Positions 7,189 to 16,225 are shown, counted from the stretch's first letter. The stretch: DNA of 31,532 bases from JAWPMT01 sp964653795 (GCA_964653795.1 CAZZHO010000034.1:1-31532), one strand, 5' to 3'. Made by a program: numbers and translations. The notes: generated by a model from the sequence alone, not told the origin.

Positions 7189-7965
7189 CTATCCCTTTAT
7201 CTTGAGGCCTACCGGACAATGATCTGACCCCATATATTCATTGTAGATTTCGGCCGAGTCAATCCGATCTTTCAATGCTTCACTTGAGAGGAAGTAGTCG
7301 ATTCGCCAACCTACGTTTCTGGATCGTGCGTTGAATTTATAATTCCACCAGGAGTACTTTACCTCTTCCGGATAAAACATACGGAAAGTGTCAATATAGC
7401 CTTCCGCCAAAAGATTGTCCAGGCCGTCAATTTCTTTCTGAGTATAACCTGATGCCTTGTTATAGTTGGGTTTTGGTCTGGCCAGGTCAATTTCCGTATG
7501 AGCTACATTGAGGTCTCCGCAAATGATAACTGGCTTTTTTTCTTCCAAGCTTAAGATATGATTCCTGAAGGCTTCGTCCCAGGTTTGTCGATAGTCCAAT
7601 CTTTTCATGCCTTCCCCTGAGTTCGGCGTGTAAACAGTTACTAGATAAAAGTTGTCGAACTCGGCAGCAATAACCCGACCTTCTTGATCATGCTCTTCGA
7701 TGCCCATGTCATAGATGACCTCAATAGGTTGGGTTTTGGAAAGGATAGCTACCCCGCTGTATCCTTTTCTGGCCTTTGAAGAATTAACAAATACCTCATA
7801 TCCATCCAGGAGTCCCAAAGCTGTCTTGACTTCCTCTGGTTGTCCCTTTGTCTCCTGAAGACATAGGACATCAGGATCCATCGTCTGAACATCTTTTAGA
7901 AAGTCTTTTTTGACAATGGCGCGTATGCCATTTACATTCCATGATACTAAATGGAGCTGGGACAT
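7189..7965 (-). CDS. xth: Exodeoxyribonuclease III / AP endonuclease
   Basis: This complete 258-residue endonuclease/exonuclease/phosphatase-fold enzyme repairs abasic sites and removes 3' blocks in DNA. Visible signatures are VSWNVNGIRA near residue 8, the metal-binding Glu in CLQETKG near residue 38, GEGMKRLDYR, CGDLNVAHTEIDL (catalytic Asp and Asn), GWRIDYFL, and the terminal GSDHCPVGL with the catalytic Asp-His pair. Length and motif order fit ExoIII/ExoA. The gene starts 17 bases after the galE stop on the same strand and is therefore probably the last gene of the nucleotidyltransferase-galE operon, an unusual partner for a repair enzyme. Confidence 0.95.
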   Translation of the reverse strand: MSQLHLVSWNVNGIRAIVKKDFLKDVQTMDPDVLCLQETKGQPEEVKTALGLLDGYEVFVNSSKARKGYSGVAILSKTQPIEVIYDMGIEEHDQEGRVIAAEFDNFYLVTVYTPNSGEGMKRLDYRQTWDEAFRNHILSLEEKKPVIICGDLNVAHTEIDLARPKPNYNKASGYTQKEIDGLDNLLAEGYIDTFRMFYPEEVKYSWWNYKFNARSRNVGWRIDYFLSSEALKDRIDSAEIYNEYMGSDHCPVGLKIKG

Positions 7966-7982
7966 AGGTGATTTTTAGTTTT

Positions 7983-9008
7983 TTATTTTTTCGTTGCTAG
8001 ATATTGTTGCCACTTCCATGATGAAGACAGCATTTCTTTTAACCCGAGTGTGGCTTTCCATCCAAGCTCATCATTTGCTTTAGTTGTATCAGCGTAGATT
8101 TTTTCAATGTCTCCGGGGCGTCTTCCCACAATCTGATAATTCAACTTTAAGTCATTGACTTGCTCAAATGTTTTGACTACTTCTAGAACGGAGTTGCCGT
8201 TTCCGGTGCCAATATTGAAAAACTCGTAGTTGGCTTTTTGATTTTTTGAAAGTTGCCGATCTAGCGCCTTAACATGAGCTTTTGCCAAATCTACTACGTG
8301 TATGTAGTCTCTAACTGCACTGCCATCCTGTGTGTCATAGTCGTCTCCAAACACTTTCAAAGCGTCTCTTAGTCCCGCAGCTGTTTGGGTAATAAAAGGT
8401 ACCAGATTAGAAGGGATTCCTCGTGGTAGCTCTCCAATCAATGCACTTTCGTGAGCTCCTACAGGATTAAAGTAACGAAGCGCTATGGCCTGAAAGTCAT
8501 TTTTGGCTCTGCAATTGTCTTTCAGTATAGTTTCACCAACTTGTTTTGTATACCCATAAGGTGATTCTGCCGTCTGATAAGGGGTAGCCTCCGTTACTGG
8601 AAGTTTATCGGGTTGACCGTAAATGGTGCATGAAGAGGAGAAAACAATGTTTTTCACTCCTTGCTCGTCCATAGCTTCCAAAATATTGATCATGGAATCA
8701 ATATTAACTCTGAAATAAAGGAGAGGCTTTTCAACGGACTCACCAACAGCTTTTTTGGCAGCAAAGTGAATTACCCCGTCTATGTTATTATGTTCTGCGA
8801 AAAGCTTGTTTACCCCTTCTTTTTCAGTTAGGTCCAGCTGAACAAAGGTCGGTTTGACACCAGTTATTTTTTCAATACCATCCAGAACTCCTATTTCGGA
8901 GTTTGACAAGTCGTCTACAATGATTACCTCATGACCTTGATTGATCAATTCAACTACTGTATGGGATCCAATGTATCCCGCTCCTCCTGTTACTAATATC
9001 TTACTCAT
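7983..9008 (-). CDS. galE: UDP-glucose 4-epimerase
   Basis: GalE interconverts UDP-glucose and UDP-galactose with a bound NAD. The N-terminal ILVTGGAGYIGSH is the NAD-binding glycine motif, IIVDDLSNS follows, a Ser lies in FSSSCTIYG, and the SPYGYTK segment has the catalytic Tyr-x3-Lys. Further on come RYFNPVGAH and YDTQDGSAVRDYIHV, both diagnostic of GalE. The frame extends to a GTG at 9014, but the ATG at 9008 overlaps the TGA of the upstream nucleotidyltransferase as ATGA and is the better start, giving 341 residues. Together the two genes supply UDP-glucose/galactose-type precursors for surface polysaccharide or glycolipids. Confidence 0.96.
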   Translation of the reverse strand: MSKILVTGGAGYIGSHTVVELINQGHEVIIVDDLSNSEIGVLDGIEKITGVKPTFVQLDLTEKEGVNKLFAEHNNIDGVIHFAAKKAVGESVEKPLLYFRVNIDSMINILEAMDEQGVKNIVFSSSCTIYGQPDKLPVTEATPYQTAESPYGYTKQVGETILKDNCRAKNDFQAIALRYFNPVGAHESALIGELPRGIPSNLVPFITQTAAGLRDALKVFGDDYDTQDGSAVRDYIHVVDLAKAHVKALDRQLSKNQKANYEFFNIGTGNGNSVLEVVKTFEQVNDLKLNYQIVGRRPGDIEKIYADTTKANDELGWKATLGLKEMLSSSWKWQQYLATKK

Positions 9009-9904
9009 GACCACAATTTTTCTGGATAAACACCCGAATTACTTAATTCTTGTAGTTTTTTCATCACCACCGGTTTATCTTCTTTATAGGTTACTCCTAA
9101 CCACTTTTCTGGAGATCTCAAAACTGGAACGGGTTGCTTTCCAGCTATTTCATCCAATACTTTCGGTATGTAAAACTCCGCTTTTAATTCTTCGTAATTC
9201 GCTTTGATGAACGCTTCAAATTGACTCCTCATCAAATCGAATGCCGGAGGTGTGAAGCCCATAAGGTTCATGGAAACCGTTTGTTGTTCATTAAGATGGA
9301 TTTTGGAATCCCCCTCCTGAAAATAAATCAGTCCATCTTCTTCCCTGGATATCTTAGTTCTTTCGGTAATACTAAGAAGATCATTTTGGTCATTTACCTC
9401 GCATATCCCTCTTGAAACATGACCATGTTCCGAAAGGGTGTTATTTAAGTAGAAACCTACTAATACCGCTGCAAGGTGCTGGGAGTCAAGCGAACTAAGA
9501 TGTTTTGCGGTAATCTCAAACGAGCCAGCTCCGTAGAAATCGTCAGCATTAATTACTGCAAATGGTTCTTTGACCTTGTCAGCAGCTACTAAAACTGCGT
9601 GACCTGTACCCCATGGCTTTACTCTTTCTTCAGGCACTTTCAATCCATCGGGGATATTGTCGAGCTCCTGAAAAACATAGTCTATAGCTATATTCTTCGA
9701 AAACTTATTGAAGTAGACTGACTCGAAATCAGGTAGAAGATTTTCCCTAATGACGAATACGATTTTGCCGAATCCTGACTTAATAGCATCATAGACCGAA
9801 TAGTCAATGATGGTTTCCCCTCCGGGGCCAAACGAATCGAGTTGTTTCAATCCGCCATATCTTGAGCCCATTCCTGCCGCTAGTACTACGAGCGTTGGTT
9901 TCAT
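9005..9904 (-). CDS. Sugar-phosphate nucleotidyltransferase (UTP-glucose-1-phosphate uridylyltransferase-like)
   Basis: The N-terminus (LVVLAAGMGSRYGGLKQL) is the NTP-binding signature of the sugar nucleotidyltransferase fold, with an unusual RYGGLKQ in place of RxxPxTK. PWGTGHAV and VINADDFYG (metal-binding Asp pair) complete the active site. The protein is 299 residues from the ATG at 9904; the frame extends to a TTG at 9928, which I reject because the glycine motif should lie close to the N-terminus. It probably makes a UDP-sugar from glucose-1-phosphate or a similar sugar and feeds GalE, whose start codon overlaps its stop. The exact nucleotide and sugar specificity cannot be read. Confidence 0.85.
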   Translation of the reverse strand: MKPTLVVLAAGMGSRYGGLKQLDSFGPGGETIIDYSVYDAIKSGFGKIVFVIRENLLPDFESVYFNKFSKNIAIDYVFQELDNIPDGLKVPEERVKPWGTGHAVLVAADKVKEPFAVINADDFYGAGSFEITAKHLSSLDSQHLAAVLVGFYLNNTLSEHGHVSRGICEVNDQNDLLSITERTKISREEDGLIYFQEGDSKIHLNEQQTVSMNLMGFTPPAFDLMRSQFEAFIKANYEELKAEFYIPKVLDEIAGKQPVPVLRSPEKWLGVTYKEDKPVVMKKLQELSNSGVYPEKLWS

Positions 9905-9981
9905 TCTCTTTAGTTTTTGCAGGCGCAAACTTACGAATCTGAGTTTGGCCTGCTAAAAGAGATTGGCTTTTCTTTTATCGA

Positions 9982-11019
9982 TTAAGATAATAGTGACTTA
10001 GAGGACTCTAAAAGCTCCTTAGTCTTAGCGATTCCCTCAGCTTCACTTAACCCTTTACCTTCATATTCGATGCCTATATAACCTTCGAATCCAGCATCTT
10101 TTACAATTTGGAGCATTTTCCCAAAGTCAGAACTGACTTCCTGTCCTTCGCTATTAAATTCATGAGCTTTTGCACTCACACCTTTTGCGAACGGCATAAG
10201 TTCCTTCATTCCTTTATATCGATCGTACTCATTTAAACATACGTCCCCATCTTTTTCAATACAAAAATTGCCAAAGTCCGGGAGCGTTCCGCAATTTGGT
10301 TTGTTCACAGCATTCATGACAGAAGAAAGCCACAATCCGTCCGATGAGTAACCCCCGTGATTTTCTACAATAACATTGATATTTTCTTGTGCAGCGTATT
10401 CTGCAAGGCGACTAAGTCCATCTATGGCCGCGTTTTTTACTTCCTCGGCCGTGCCGTTACCGGCGGCATTAACTCTTATGGAATGACATCCCATGGTCTT
10501 CGCAGCATTTATCCATTTGTAGTGGTTTTCTATTGCTTGGGTCCTTGCTGCATCATCCAGGTCACCTAGATTGCCTTCGGCATCACACATGATCAGTAGG
10601 CATTTCACACCAGCATCATCACAATTTCCACGGAAATCTTTCCAGAATTGCTCATTGTCCCCTTTAGAAAAGTAGAAGGTGTTTACAAGTTCAATGGCAT
10701 TGATTCCAAATTGATCTCTGGCCATTGTTGGAAACATGGTTGGATCCTGTTCTCCTTGCAGTAACTCATCTGGGTTGGATAGTAATGTGTCCCTGAAGTA
10801 ACCCCACCCCTTCTCCATAGTGGTTTCTCCAAAAAATGTTCTGTGGAGCGACCATTGCGCAAGAGAGATGTCAAAATCCCAAGGGGCCACGGCTATTGTA
10901 CTTTCAGCCTTCTTTTCTTTTGAAGGAGCGCAAGAGGAAATTATTCCAGGTAAACCGCCTACCAGAGGGGTGGTCAATAAACCAGAACCGATTTGCTTAA
11001 GTATTTTCCTTCTTTTCAT
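9982..11019 (-). CDS. Exported TIM-barrel sugar phosphate isomerase/epimerase-like protein
   Basis: The 345-residue protein starts with a twin-arginine-like signal (MKRRKILKQIGSGLL), and SSC at residue 30 could be a lipobox, so it is probably a Tat-exported periplasmic protein or lipoprotein. The remainder is an AP-endonuclease-2-type TIM barrel. FDISLAQWSLH starts strand 1, NVIVENHGGYSS carries a metal-binding Glu, CGTLPDFGNF a metal-binding Asp, VSAKAHEFNS a His, and GYIGIEYEG the terminal Glu. This layout resembles hydroxypyruvate isomerase / xylose-isomerase-like proteins often found near DUF1080 and sugar dehydrogenases. The substrate is unknown. It is divergent from the GH3 gene; a 7-bp inverted repeat lies between its start and the intergenic region. 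Confidence 0.85.
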   Translation of the reverse strand: MKRRKILKQIGSGLLTTPLVGGLPGIISSCAPSKEKKAESTIAVAPWDFDISLAQWSLHRTFFGETTMEKGWGYFRDTLLSNPDELLQGEQDPTMFPTMARDQFGINAIELVNTFYFSKGDNEQFWKDFRGNCDDAGVKCLLIMCDAEGNLGDLDDAARTQAIENHYKWINAAKTMGCHSIRVNAAGNGTAEEVKNAAIDGLSRLAEYAAQENINVIVENHGGYSSDGLWLSSVMNAVNKPNCGTLPDFGNFCIEKDGDVCLNEYDRYKGMKELMPFAKGVSAKAHEFNSEGQEVSSDFGKMLQIVKDAGFEGYIGIEYEGKGLSEAEGIAKTKELLESSKSLLS

Positions 11020-11022
11020 TTC

Positions 11023-11050
11023 TTCAGGGGTTAGTGTTATGATCCCTGAA
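11023..11050. promoter_or_regulatory. Inverted repeat just upstream of the isomerase start
   Basis: TTCAGGG (11023-11029) and CCCTGAA (11044-11050) are perfect 7-base inverted repeats separated by 14 bases. The inner edge is only 3 bases from the isomerase ATG at 11019. It could be an operator or, on the minus-strand transcript, a leader hairpin close to the ribosome-binding region. No regulator gene adjoins it. Confidence 0.4.
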
Positions 11051-11149
11051 TTTAGTCAATCCAGTAATATTTAAGCAAGCCACCTTTTATTCTATTGATT
11101 TCATATAGAAATTCACTGGTTTCAAGTTTTAAAATCAGTCTCGAGAACC

Positions 11150-13351
11150 ATGGCTCAATCGGAAAAAGAACAATTTGTCAAGGACCTCTTAAAGAAGATG
11201 ACCTTGAAGGAAAAAATTGGTCAGCTCAATCTTTACAATGGGTTTTATGAGGCAACTGGGCCAGTACCGAATGACGGATCTGAGAAAAAGAAGTACGATC
11301 ATGTGGCCAATGGACTAGTCGGAGGTATGTTGAACGTACTAGGAGCTGATGAAACCAGGGCCATGCAGGAAATAGCGGTTAATAATAGTCGCTTAGGTAT
11401 CCCAATAATTTTCGGCTATGATGTAATCCACGGATATAAGACTATGGCACCTTTACCGCTAGGTCAGGCTGCCAGCTGGGATGATACAGTGGCTAGAAAA
11501 TCCGCCCAAATAGCAGCGTTTGAGGCTTCAGCCGCAGGTCTCCATTGGACTTATGCACCCATGGTAGATGTGACACGTGACGCGAGGTGGGGCAGAATTA
11601 TGGAGAGTCCGGGAGAGGACCCTTATCTAGGGTCGATTTTAGCCAAGGCATGGGTGGAGGGCTTCCAAGGGAAGGACTTATCAGATTTGGGGACTATTGC
11701 CGCGTGTGCGAAACACTTTGCGGCCTATGGTTTCTCTGAGGCAGGTAGAGATTATAATACGGTCGATGTAGGCTTGCATACGCTTTATAATATGATTTTG
11801 CCACCGTTCAAAGCAGCTAAAGAAGCAGGAGTGGCCACTTTTATGAATGCATTCAACATTCTCAATGGAATACCCTCCACTGGCAATAAGTTTCTTCAAA
11901 GAGATATTCTCAAGGGAGAATGGGGTTTTGAGGGTTTCATGGTGAGTGATTGGGGTTCCATCACCGAAATGATTGTTCATGGCTATAGTGAAGATCTTGT
12001 GGAGGCAGCCAGGCAAGCACTGGAAGCAGGCAGTGATATGGATATGGAGTCTTATGTCTATTTGAATGGCCTTGAGAAGGTCGAAGGGCTGGATCAAACG
12101 CTTCTTGATGATGCGGTAGAACGTATTCTCAATGTCAAATACGATCTCGGGCTTTTTGATGATCCTTATCGCTACAGTGATTCATCAAAGGAATCGGTCA
12201 GTATGATGACCAAAGAGACCAGAGCTGATGTTCGTGATATAGCCCGTAAGACTTTAGTGCTGCTTAAAAATGATGATCATTTATTGCCCCTGCCCAAGCT
12301 AGGCAAGAAAATAGCCCTTATCGGCATGCTTGGAGCTAGCAAGGATGTCCCCCTCGGTAGCTGGAGAGCGCAAGCCGAAGAAGATAGTGCTGTTTCTCTT
12401 CTGGAAGGAATGAGATCAGTATTGGGTGAGGAAATGGCTTATGCTCCGGGTTACCAGCTTACTACCGGAGAACGAAACTTTGTTCATGAATTGACTTTTG
12501 CGGAGGAAGATGAAAGTGGGTTCGGAGCAGCATTAAAGTTGGCAGAGAAGTCTGATATAGTGGTGATGGCCATGGGAGAAGATGCCTGGCAAAGTGGCGA
12601 AGCCAGAAGTCAAGTTAGCATCAAGATGAAGGGAAATCAGGAGCAGCTATTCAATGAAGTGATGAAAGTGAATAAACATGTTGTGGTAGTGCTGATGAAT
12701 GGGCGTCCTTTGGATATTTCTGATCTGTCCACTAAAGCGCCGGCAATCCTGGAAACGTGGCATGCTGGTACTGAAGCAGGGAATGCTATCGCTGATGTCT
12801 TATTTGGTGATTACAATCCAAGTGGTCGACTGCCAGTGAGTTTTCCCAGGAATGTGGGTCAAATTCCAGTGTACTATAATCACTTCAATACAGGTAGACC
12901 GACGAAGTTAGCCTTCGATGAAAAATCTGTGTTTTGGTCTCACTACACCGATTCTCCCAATACGCCGCTGTTTCCATTTGGCTATGGTCTGAGCTATGCA
13001 TCATTTGAATATGGTGAGATGAAGCTTTCCAGCTCAGAAATGTCGACTGCTGATACGGTTATAGCTTCTATTGTTGTCAAGAATGTAGGTACAGTGCCGG
13101 GAGTAGAGACAGTGCAACTCTACATTAGGGATCATGTTGCAAACCCTGTGAGGCCGGTCAGGGAGCTTAAGAAGTATAAGCAAATTGAAATAGCTCCCGA
13201 GGAAGAAATAACCGTAGAATTTGAGATTGATAATGAGATGTTGTCATTCTATAGAGCCGATCTCACGTTTGGTTCGGAGCCAGGGCTTTTCTCGATTATG
13301 ATTGGAAGAAACGCTTTGGATACTGAGGTGAGAGAACTGATTTTGAAGTAA
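11150..13351 (+). CDS. bglX: Glycoside hydrolase family 3 beta-glucosidase (BglX-like)
   Basis: The 733-residue protein has the full GH3 layout: a TIM-barrel domain (about residues 1-330), an alpha/beta sandwich (about 370-590) and a C-terminal fibronectin-III-like domain (about 640-733, beginning near VIASIVVKNVGTVPG). The catalytic nucleophile is Asp267 in MVSDWGSI. KHFAAYG and RDARWGRIMESPGEDPYL are further GH3 signatures. BglX-type enzymes cleave terminal beta-linked glucose from oligosaccharides. Unlike typical periplasmic BglX there is no signal peptide: the ATG at 11150 gives MAQSEKEQF, and the open frame back to 11099 encodes no hydrophobic stretch. A cytoplasmic location, acting on imported oligosaccharides, is therefore likely. 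Confidence 0.93.
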   Translation: MAQSEKEQFVKDLLKKMTLKEKIGQLNLYNGFYEATGPVPNDGSEKKKYDHVANGLVGGMLNVLGADETRAMQEIAVNNSRLGIPIIFGYDVIHGYKTMAPLPLGQAASWDDTVARKSAQIAAFEASAAGLHWTYAPMVDVTRDARWGRIMESPGEDPYLGSILAKAWVEGFQGKDLSDLGTIAACAKHFAAYGFSEAGRDYNTVDVGLHTLYNMILPPFKAAKEAGVATFMNAFNILNGIPSTGNKFLQRDILKGEWGFEGFMVSDWGSITEMIVHGYSEDLVEAARQALEAGSDMDMESYVYLNGLEKVEGLDQTLLDDAVERILNVKYDLGLFDDPYRYSDSSKESVSMMTKETRADVRDIARKTLVLLKNDDHLLPLPKLGKKIALIGMLGASKDVPLGSWRAQAEEDSAVSLLEGMRSVLGEEMAYAPGYQLTTGERNFVHELTFAEEDESGFGAALKLAEKSDIVVMAMGEDAWQSGEARSQVSIKMKGNQEQLFNEVMKVNKHVVVVLMNGRPLDISDLSTKAPAILETWHAGTEAGNAIADVLFGDYNPSGRLPVSFPRNVGQIPVYYNHFNTGRPTKLAFDEKSVFWSHYTDSPNTPLFPFGYGLSYASFEYGEMKLSSSEMSTADTVIASIVVKNVGTVPGVETVQLYIRDHVANPVRPVRELKKYKQIEIAPEEEITVEFEIDNEMLSFYRADLTFGSEPGLFSIMIGRNALDTEVRELILK

Positions 13352-13495
13352 GAGCTTATTGACACATTTACAGTTTTACTTGATCGCTTCATTATCAGGT
13401 TCAGTTCATTAGAATTGCGGATGAGTATGAACTATTACATCTTGCGGCGGCAAAACAAAGTTGATTAGACTCTGTTTCTGTAAGCACCATAGAGC

Positions 13496-14854
13496 ATGAT
13501 AAAGAAATTAACGGAGCTTGGTATTGTTCCGGGTATGGACGCTGAGGAAAGGCAAATTGTACGCCTTACCAATATCGTGGCGACCATTCCCTTCTTGGCA
13601 TATTTCTTTTACACTGGCTACGGATTTTATTTCAATCAATGGTTTTCATTTCTACTTGCCGGAGGATCAGCTATCGTCACCATAGTGGCATTGATTCTGA
13701 ATGCGAAAAGACATCATACTGCAGCCAAATTTTTGCTCTTCTTTATTAATTCATTGGTATTGGCAGCCACCTATCATGTTTTCAATGTCGACTATTCGCC
13801 GCTGACTTCATTCTTTCCGATCTTTTTTTGCTACCCGATCTTTTTTTTCTGGGACAGGGAACGTAAGGCTGTTCTTATTTCAGTTTCGCTTACCATAACA
13901 CTACTATTGACGGCTTTCTTCGCACCGAAATTCCTTCTATATGAGGTGACCTTGGAGCCAAGAGTAGTGGAGTTAAGCAATCTCTTTCATTGGATGGTTT
14001 CATTCTTGCTTACAGGCCTTATCGTCATAGCGGTAGCCATTAGCAGGAGAAAGACTTATAGGGTATTGATAAAACAACGGGAGAAAGCTGAATCTACCTT
14101 GCGAGATTTGCAAATGGCGCAGGACCGCCTTGTCGAATCGGAGAAAATGGCCTCACTAGGACTTTTAACTGCCGGGATAAATCATGAGATAAATAACCCC
14201 CTGACCTTCATGAAGGGCGGAATACTGGAGCTCAAGGCTTCCGAGGTGGTGAATGAAGGAGATACACGCCTTTTTCTGGATATGATCGATGAGGGTCTTC
14301 AAAGAATAGAAGAAATTGTCAAAAGTCTGAACCACTTCAATTATAGATCTGATGATTTTAATCAAAGTGTGAAAGTGCAGTTGGTTCTTAAAAACTGTCT
14401 TAACATCCTAAACCATAAAGTGAAACATGGAGTGGAGGTGGATATAAATTTCCCCAATGAGGAGGTATTTGTTAAAGGCAATTCAGGGCAGCTTCACCAG
14501 GTGTTTTTGAACCTTTTGGATAATGCTGTCCATGCAGTGTCAGGTGAGGGTAAAGTGTGGTTGCGATTAGATATCGACGATGTAGGATTTATTATTGTCT
14601 CTGTGGAAGATAATGGTCCTGGGATAGAGGAATCTATTAGAACAAGAATTTTTGATCCTTTTTTCACAACCAAAGAACCTGGAACTGGAACAGGGCTGGG
14701 ATTGGCTATTGTCAGAAAGATTTTATTGAAACATGCGGGAGATATTGAAGTTCGATCTGAGCTTGGAACCGGATCAAAGTTTCTGGTAAAACTTCCTGTC
14801 GAGAGAGTAGAGTTAAGAGCAGACCAGGAGGCCTACTCTTCTCAGTCTGTATAA
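13496..14854 (+). CDS. Orphan membrane sensor histidine kinase
   Basis: The 452-residue protein has an N-terminal region with about six membrane segments (residues about 27-190), then a short coiled coil (QREKAESTLRDLQMAQDRL). Next is a HisKA-type helix with the phosphoacceptor His230 in GINHEINNPL, and finally an HATPase_c domain with N-box LLDNAVHAV, G1-box VEDNGPGI, F-box FFTTK and G2-box GTGLGLAI. It should autophosphorylate and pass phosphate to a response regulator, but no receiver-domain gene adjoins it, so the partner is elsewhere. The 7TM-like input domain and absence of a large periplasmic loop suggest an intramembrane or small-molecule stimulus. Its TAA directly abuts the TAG of the convergent SDR gene. 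Confidence 0.93.
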   Translation: MIKKLTELGIVPGMDAEERQIVRLTNIVATIPFLAYFFYTGYGFYFNQWFSFLLAGGSAIVTIVALILNAKRHHTAAKFLLFFINSLVLAATYHVFNVDYSPLTSFFPIFFCYPIFFFWDRERKAVLISVSLTITLLLTAFFAPKFLLYEVTLEPRVVELSNLFHWMVSFLLTGLIVIAVAISRRKTYRVLIKQREKAESTLRDLQMAQDRLVESEKMASLGLLTAGINHEINNPLTFMKGGILELKASEVVNEGDTRLFLDMIDEGLQRIEEIVKSLNHFNYRSDDFNQSVKVQLVLKNCLNILNHKVKHGVEVDINFPNEEVFVKGNSGQLHQVFLNLLDNAVHAVSGEGKVWLRLDIDDVGFIIVSVEDNGPGIEESIRTRIFDPFFTTKEPGTGTGLGLAIVRKILLKHAGDIEVRSELGTGSKFLVKLPVERVELRADQEAYSSQSV

Positions 14855-15598
14855 CTAGTTTCTTCCGGCCATTACACCACCGTCTACATCGAGAATGGTA
14901 CCAGTAACCCAACTTGACTTATCAGATAGCAGAAAAAGAATGCTTTCAGCTATGTCCTCTCCGCTTCCATTCCGGCCTATCGGATGGAAACCGTGAAAGT
15001 TCTGAAGTGCTTCCTTGGCTTGGGACTCTCCCCCAAAAACACCATGATAGACAGGGGTGTCGACCACAGCAGGAGAAACGGCGTTTACCCTGATGTTGAA
15101 ATCAGCCAATTCCATGGCCAGGTGTTGTGTCAGTGAATGCAATCCCGCTTTCTGCATTGAGTAGGCAGATGAAGGTGTCGCTTTTACGGCTTGCTTCGCC
15201 CACATGGAACCTACATTTACAATAGCACCGGTTTTTGTCTCTGACATTTTCCTGGCCGCTGCCTGGGTGATAAAAAAGAATCCTCTGTTGAGGTCCAGGT
15301 AACTGTCATAGTCCTCTTTCGTATGGTCCAAAAAGGATTTTGGTCCGAATATCCCTGAGGCGTTGACCAGAAAGTCTAGTTGGTGAAGATTGTCAATAGC
15401 GCCAATCAAGTTATCAACTTCAGAGGTTTTCGTAATGTCTATTTTATGCTTAATAAATCTTGTATCGCTGACGCGATCGGTACTACGGCCGACTATATGT
15501 ACAGACGCACCTTGATCAGCTAATGATGCGGCAGTAGAGAGGCCTATACCACTAGTGCCTCCTACGATTATTGCTACTTTGTTTTCGAATTGTTTCAT
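14855..15598 (-). CDS. SDR oxidoreductase controlled by the adjacent TetR regulator
   Basis: This 247-residue classical SDR has nucleotide-binding GGTSGIG (GG replacing the usual TG), LVNASG in place of NNAG, a catalytic Ser in NVGSMWA and Tyr/Lys in YSMQKAG. The C-terminal ILDVDGGVMAG is typical of FabG-like SDRs. The substrate is unknown. The gene lies 55 bases downstream of a TetR-family regulator on the same strand, and that gap contains a 14-bp operator palindrome nearly identical to one upstream of the regulator. TetR-SDR pairs commonly detoxify or metabolise a small hydrophobic ligand sensed by the regulator; that role here is inference. Confidence 0.92.
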   Translation of the reverse strand: MKQFENKVAIIVGGTSGIGLSTAASLADQGASVHIVGRSTDRVSDTRFIKHKIDITKTSEVDNLIGAIDNLHQLDFLVNASGIFGPKSFLDHTKEDYDSYLDLNRGFFFITQAAARKMSETKTGAIVNVGSMWAKQAVKATPSSAYSMQKAGLHSLTQHLAMELADFNIRVNAVSPAVVDTPVYHGVFGGESQAKEALQNFHGFHPIGRNGSGEDIAESILFLLSDKSSWVTGTILDVDGGVMAGRN

Positions 15599-15619
15599 AC
15601 TTATTTGATTATTAATTGA

Positions 15620-15633
15620 ACAGACAAGTCTGT
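15620..15633. promoter_or_regulatory. TetR operator upstream of the SDR gene
   Basis: ACAGACAAGTCTGT is a perfect 6-base inverted repeat with a 2-base spacer, 22 bases upstream of the SDR start. It matches the palindrome at 16226-16239 at 13 of 14 positions (all arm bases), and both are followed by CTTT. Repetition in front of both genes of a TetR cassette makes it a strong operator candidate. Confidence 0.85.
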
Positions 15634-15653
15634 CTTTGTTTGATGAAATTTTT

Positions 15654-16214
15654 TTAGATGATTTTTTGGCAAAGTTCTTTAGCGGTTTTGATGGGCCAGT
15701 CTTTCTTATGGAGGTTGGCTTCAGCTATTGCACCTTCATATAGAAGATAGATCTGTTGAGCGATGACGGTTCTTTTGCCTTCTTCCAGCTCTAGATTTTC
15801 GTGTAGAAGCTCAATGATGAGATTTAAGAAATTATTTTTTTGGGTTTGTACTTCCTCCCGGATTTGGAGGTCCTTTGCGGGAAGCTCCGAAACCGTATTC
15901 ATACACCAGCAGCCGTTGAAGTAGGGTGTCGAAAAGAATTCCAGGAGAAAATCGAAGACGCTGATTACCCTTTCTTTTCCAGCTGGTCTCTGTCTGGAAT
16001 AATACCTTAAATCCTTCAGAAACGTCTCGTTCTTCGTTTGCAGGTAAGCAACGCATAACTCACTCTTAGTTGAAAAGTGACTATACAGAGTAGCTTTGGC
16101 AATTCCTGCTTCTTTGATGATCTCATTAATTCCAGTGAGATTGTAACCCTGTCGGTAAAAAAGCTCAGAGGCCGTCTCGATAATCTTGTCTTTGATTTCA
16201 GAGTGTTTCATCAT
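15654..16214 (-). CDS. TetR/AcrR-family transcriptional regulator
   Basis: The 186-residue protein has the standard N-terminal TetR DNA-binding domain: IIETASELFYRQGY, then helix-turn-helix TGINEIIKEAGIAKATLYSHF near residues 24-44, followed by STKSELC. The C-terminal ligand domain includes FNGCWCMNTVSELP, resembling LmrA/YxaF-type regulators. It most likely represses its own gene and the downstream SDR gene and is released by a small ligand. An ACAGACnnGTCTGT palindrome lies 12 bases before its start and again before the SDR gene. Start ATG at 16214 (a second ATG follows immediately). Confidence 0.93.
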   Translation of the reverse strand: MMKHSEIKDKIIETASELFYRQGYNLTGINEIIKEAGIAKATLYSHFSTKSELCVAYLQTKNETFLKDLRYYSRQRPAGKERVISVFDFLLEFFSTPYFNGCWCMNTVSELPAKDLQIREEVQTQKNNFLNLIIELLHENLELEEGKRTVIAQQIYLLYEGAIAEANLHKKDWPIKTAKELCQKII

Positions 16215-16225
16215 TTCCGTATAAA

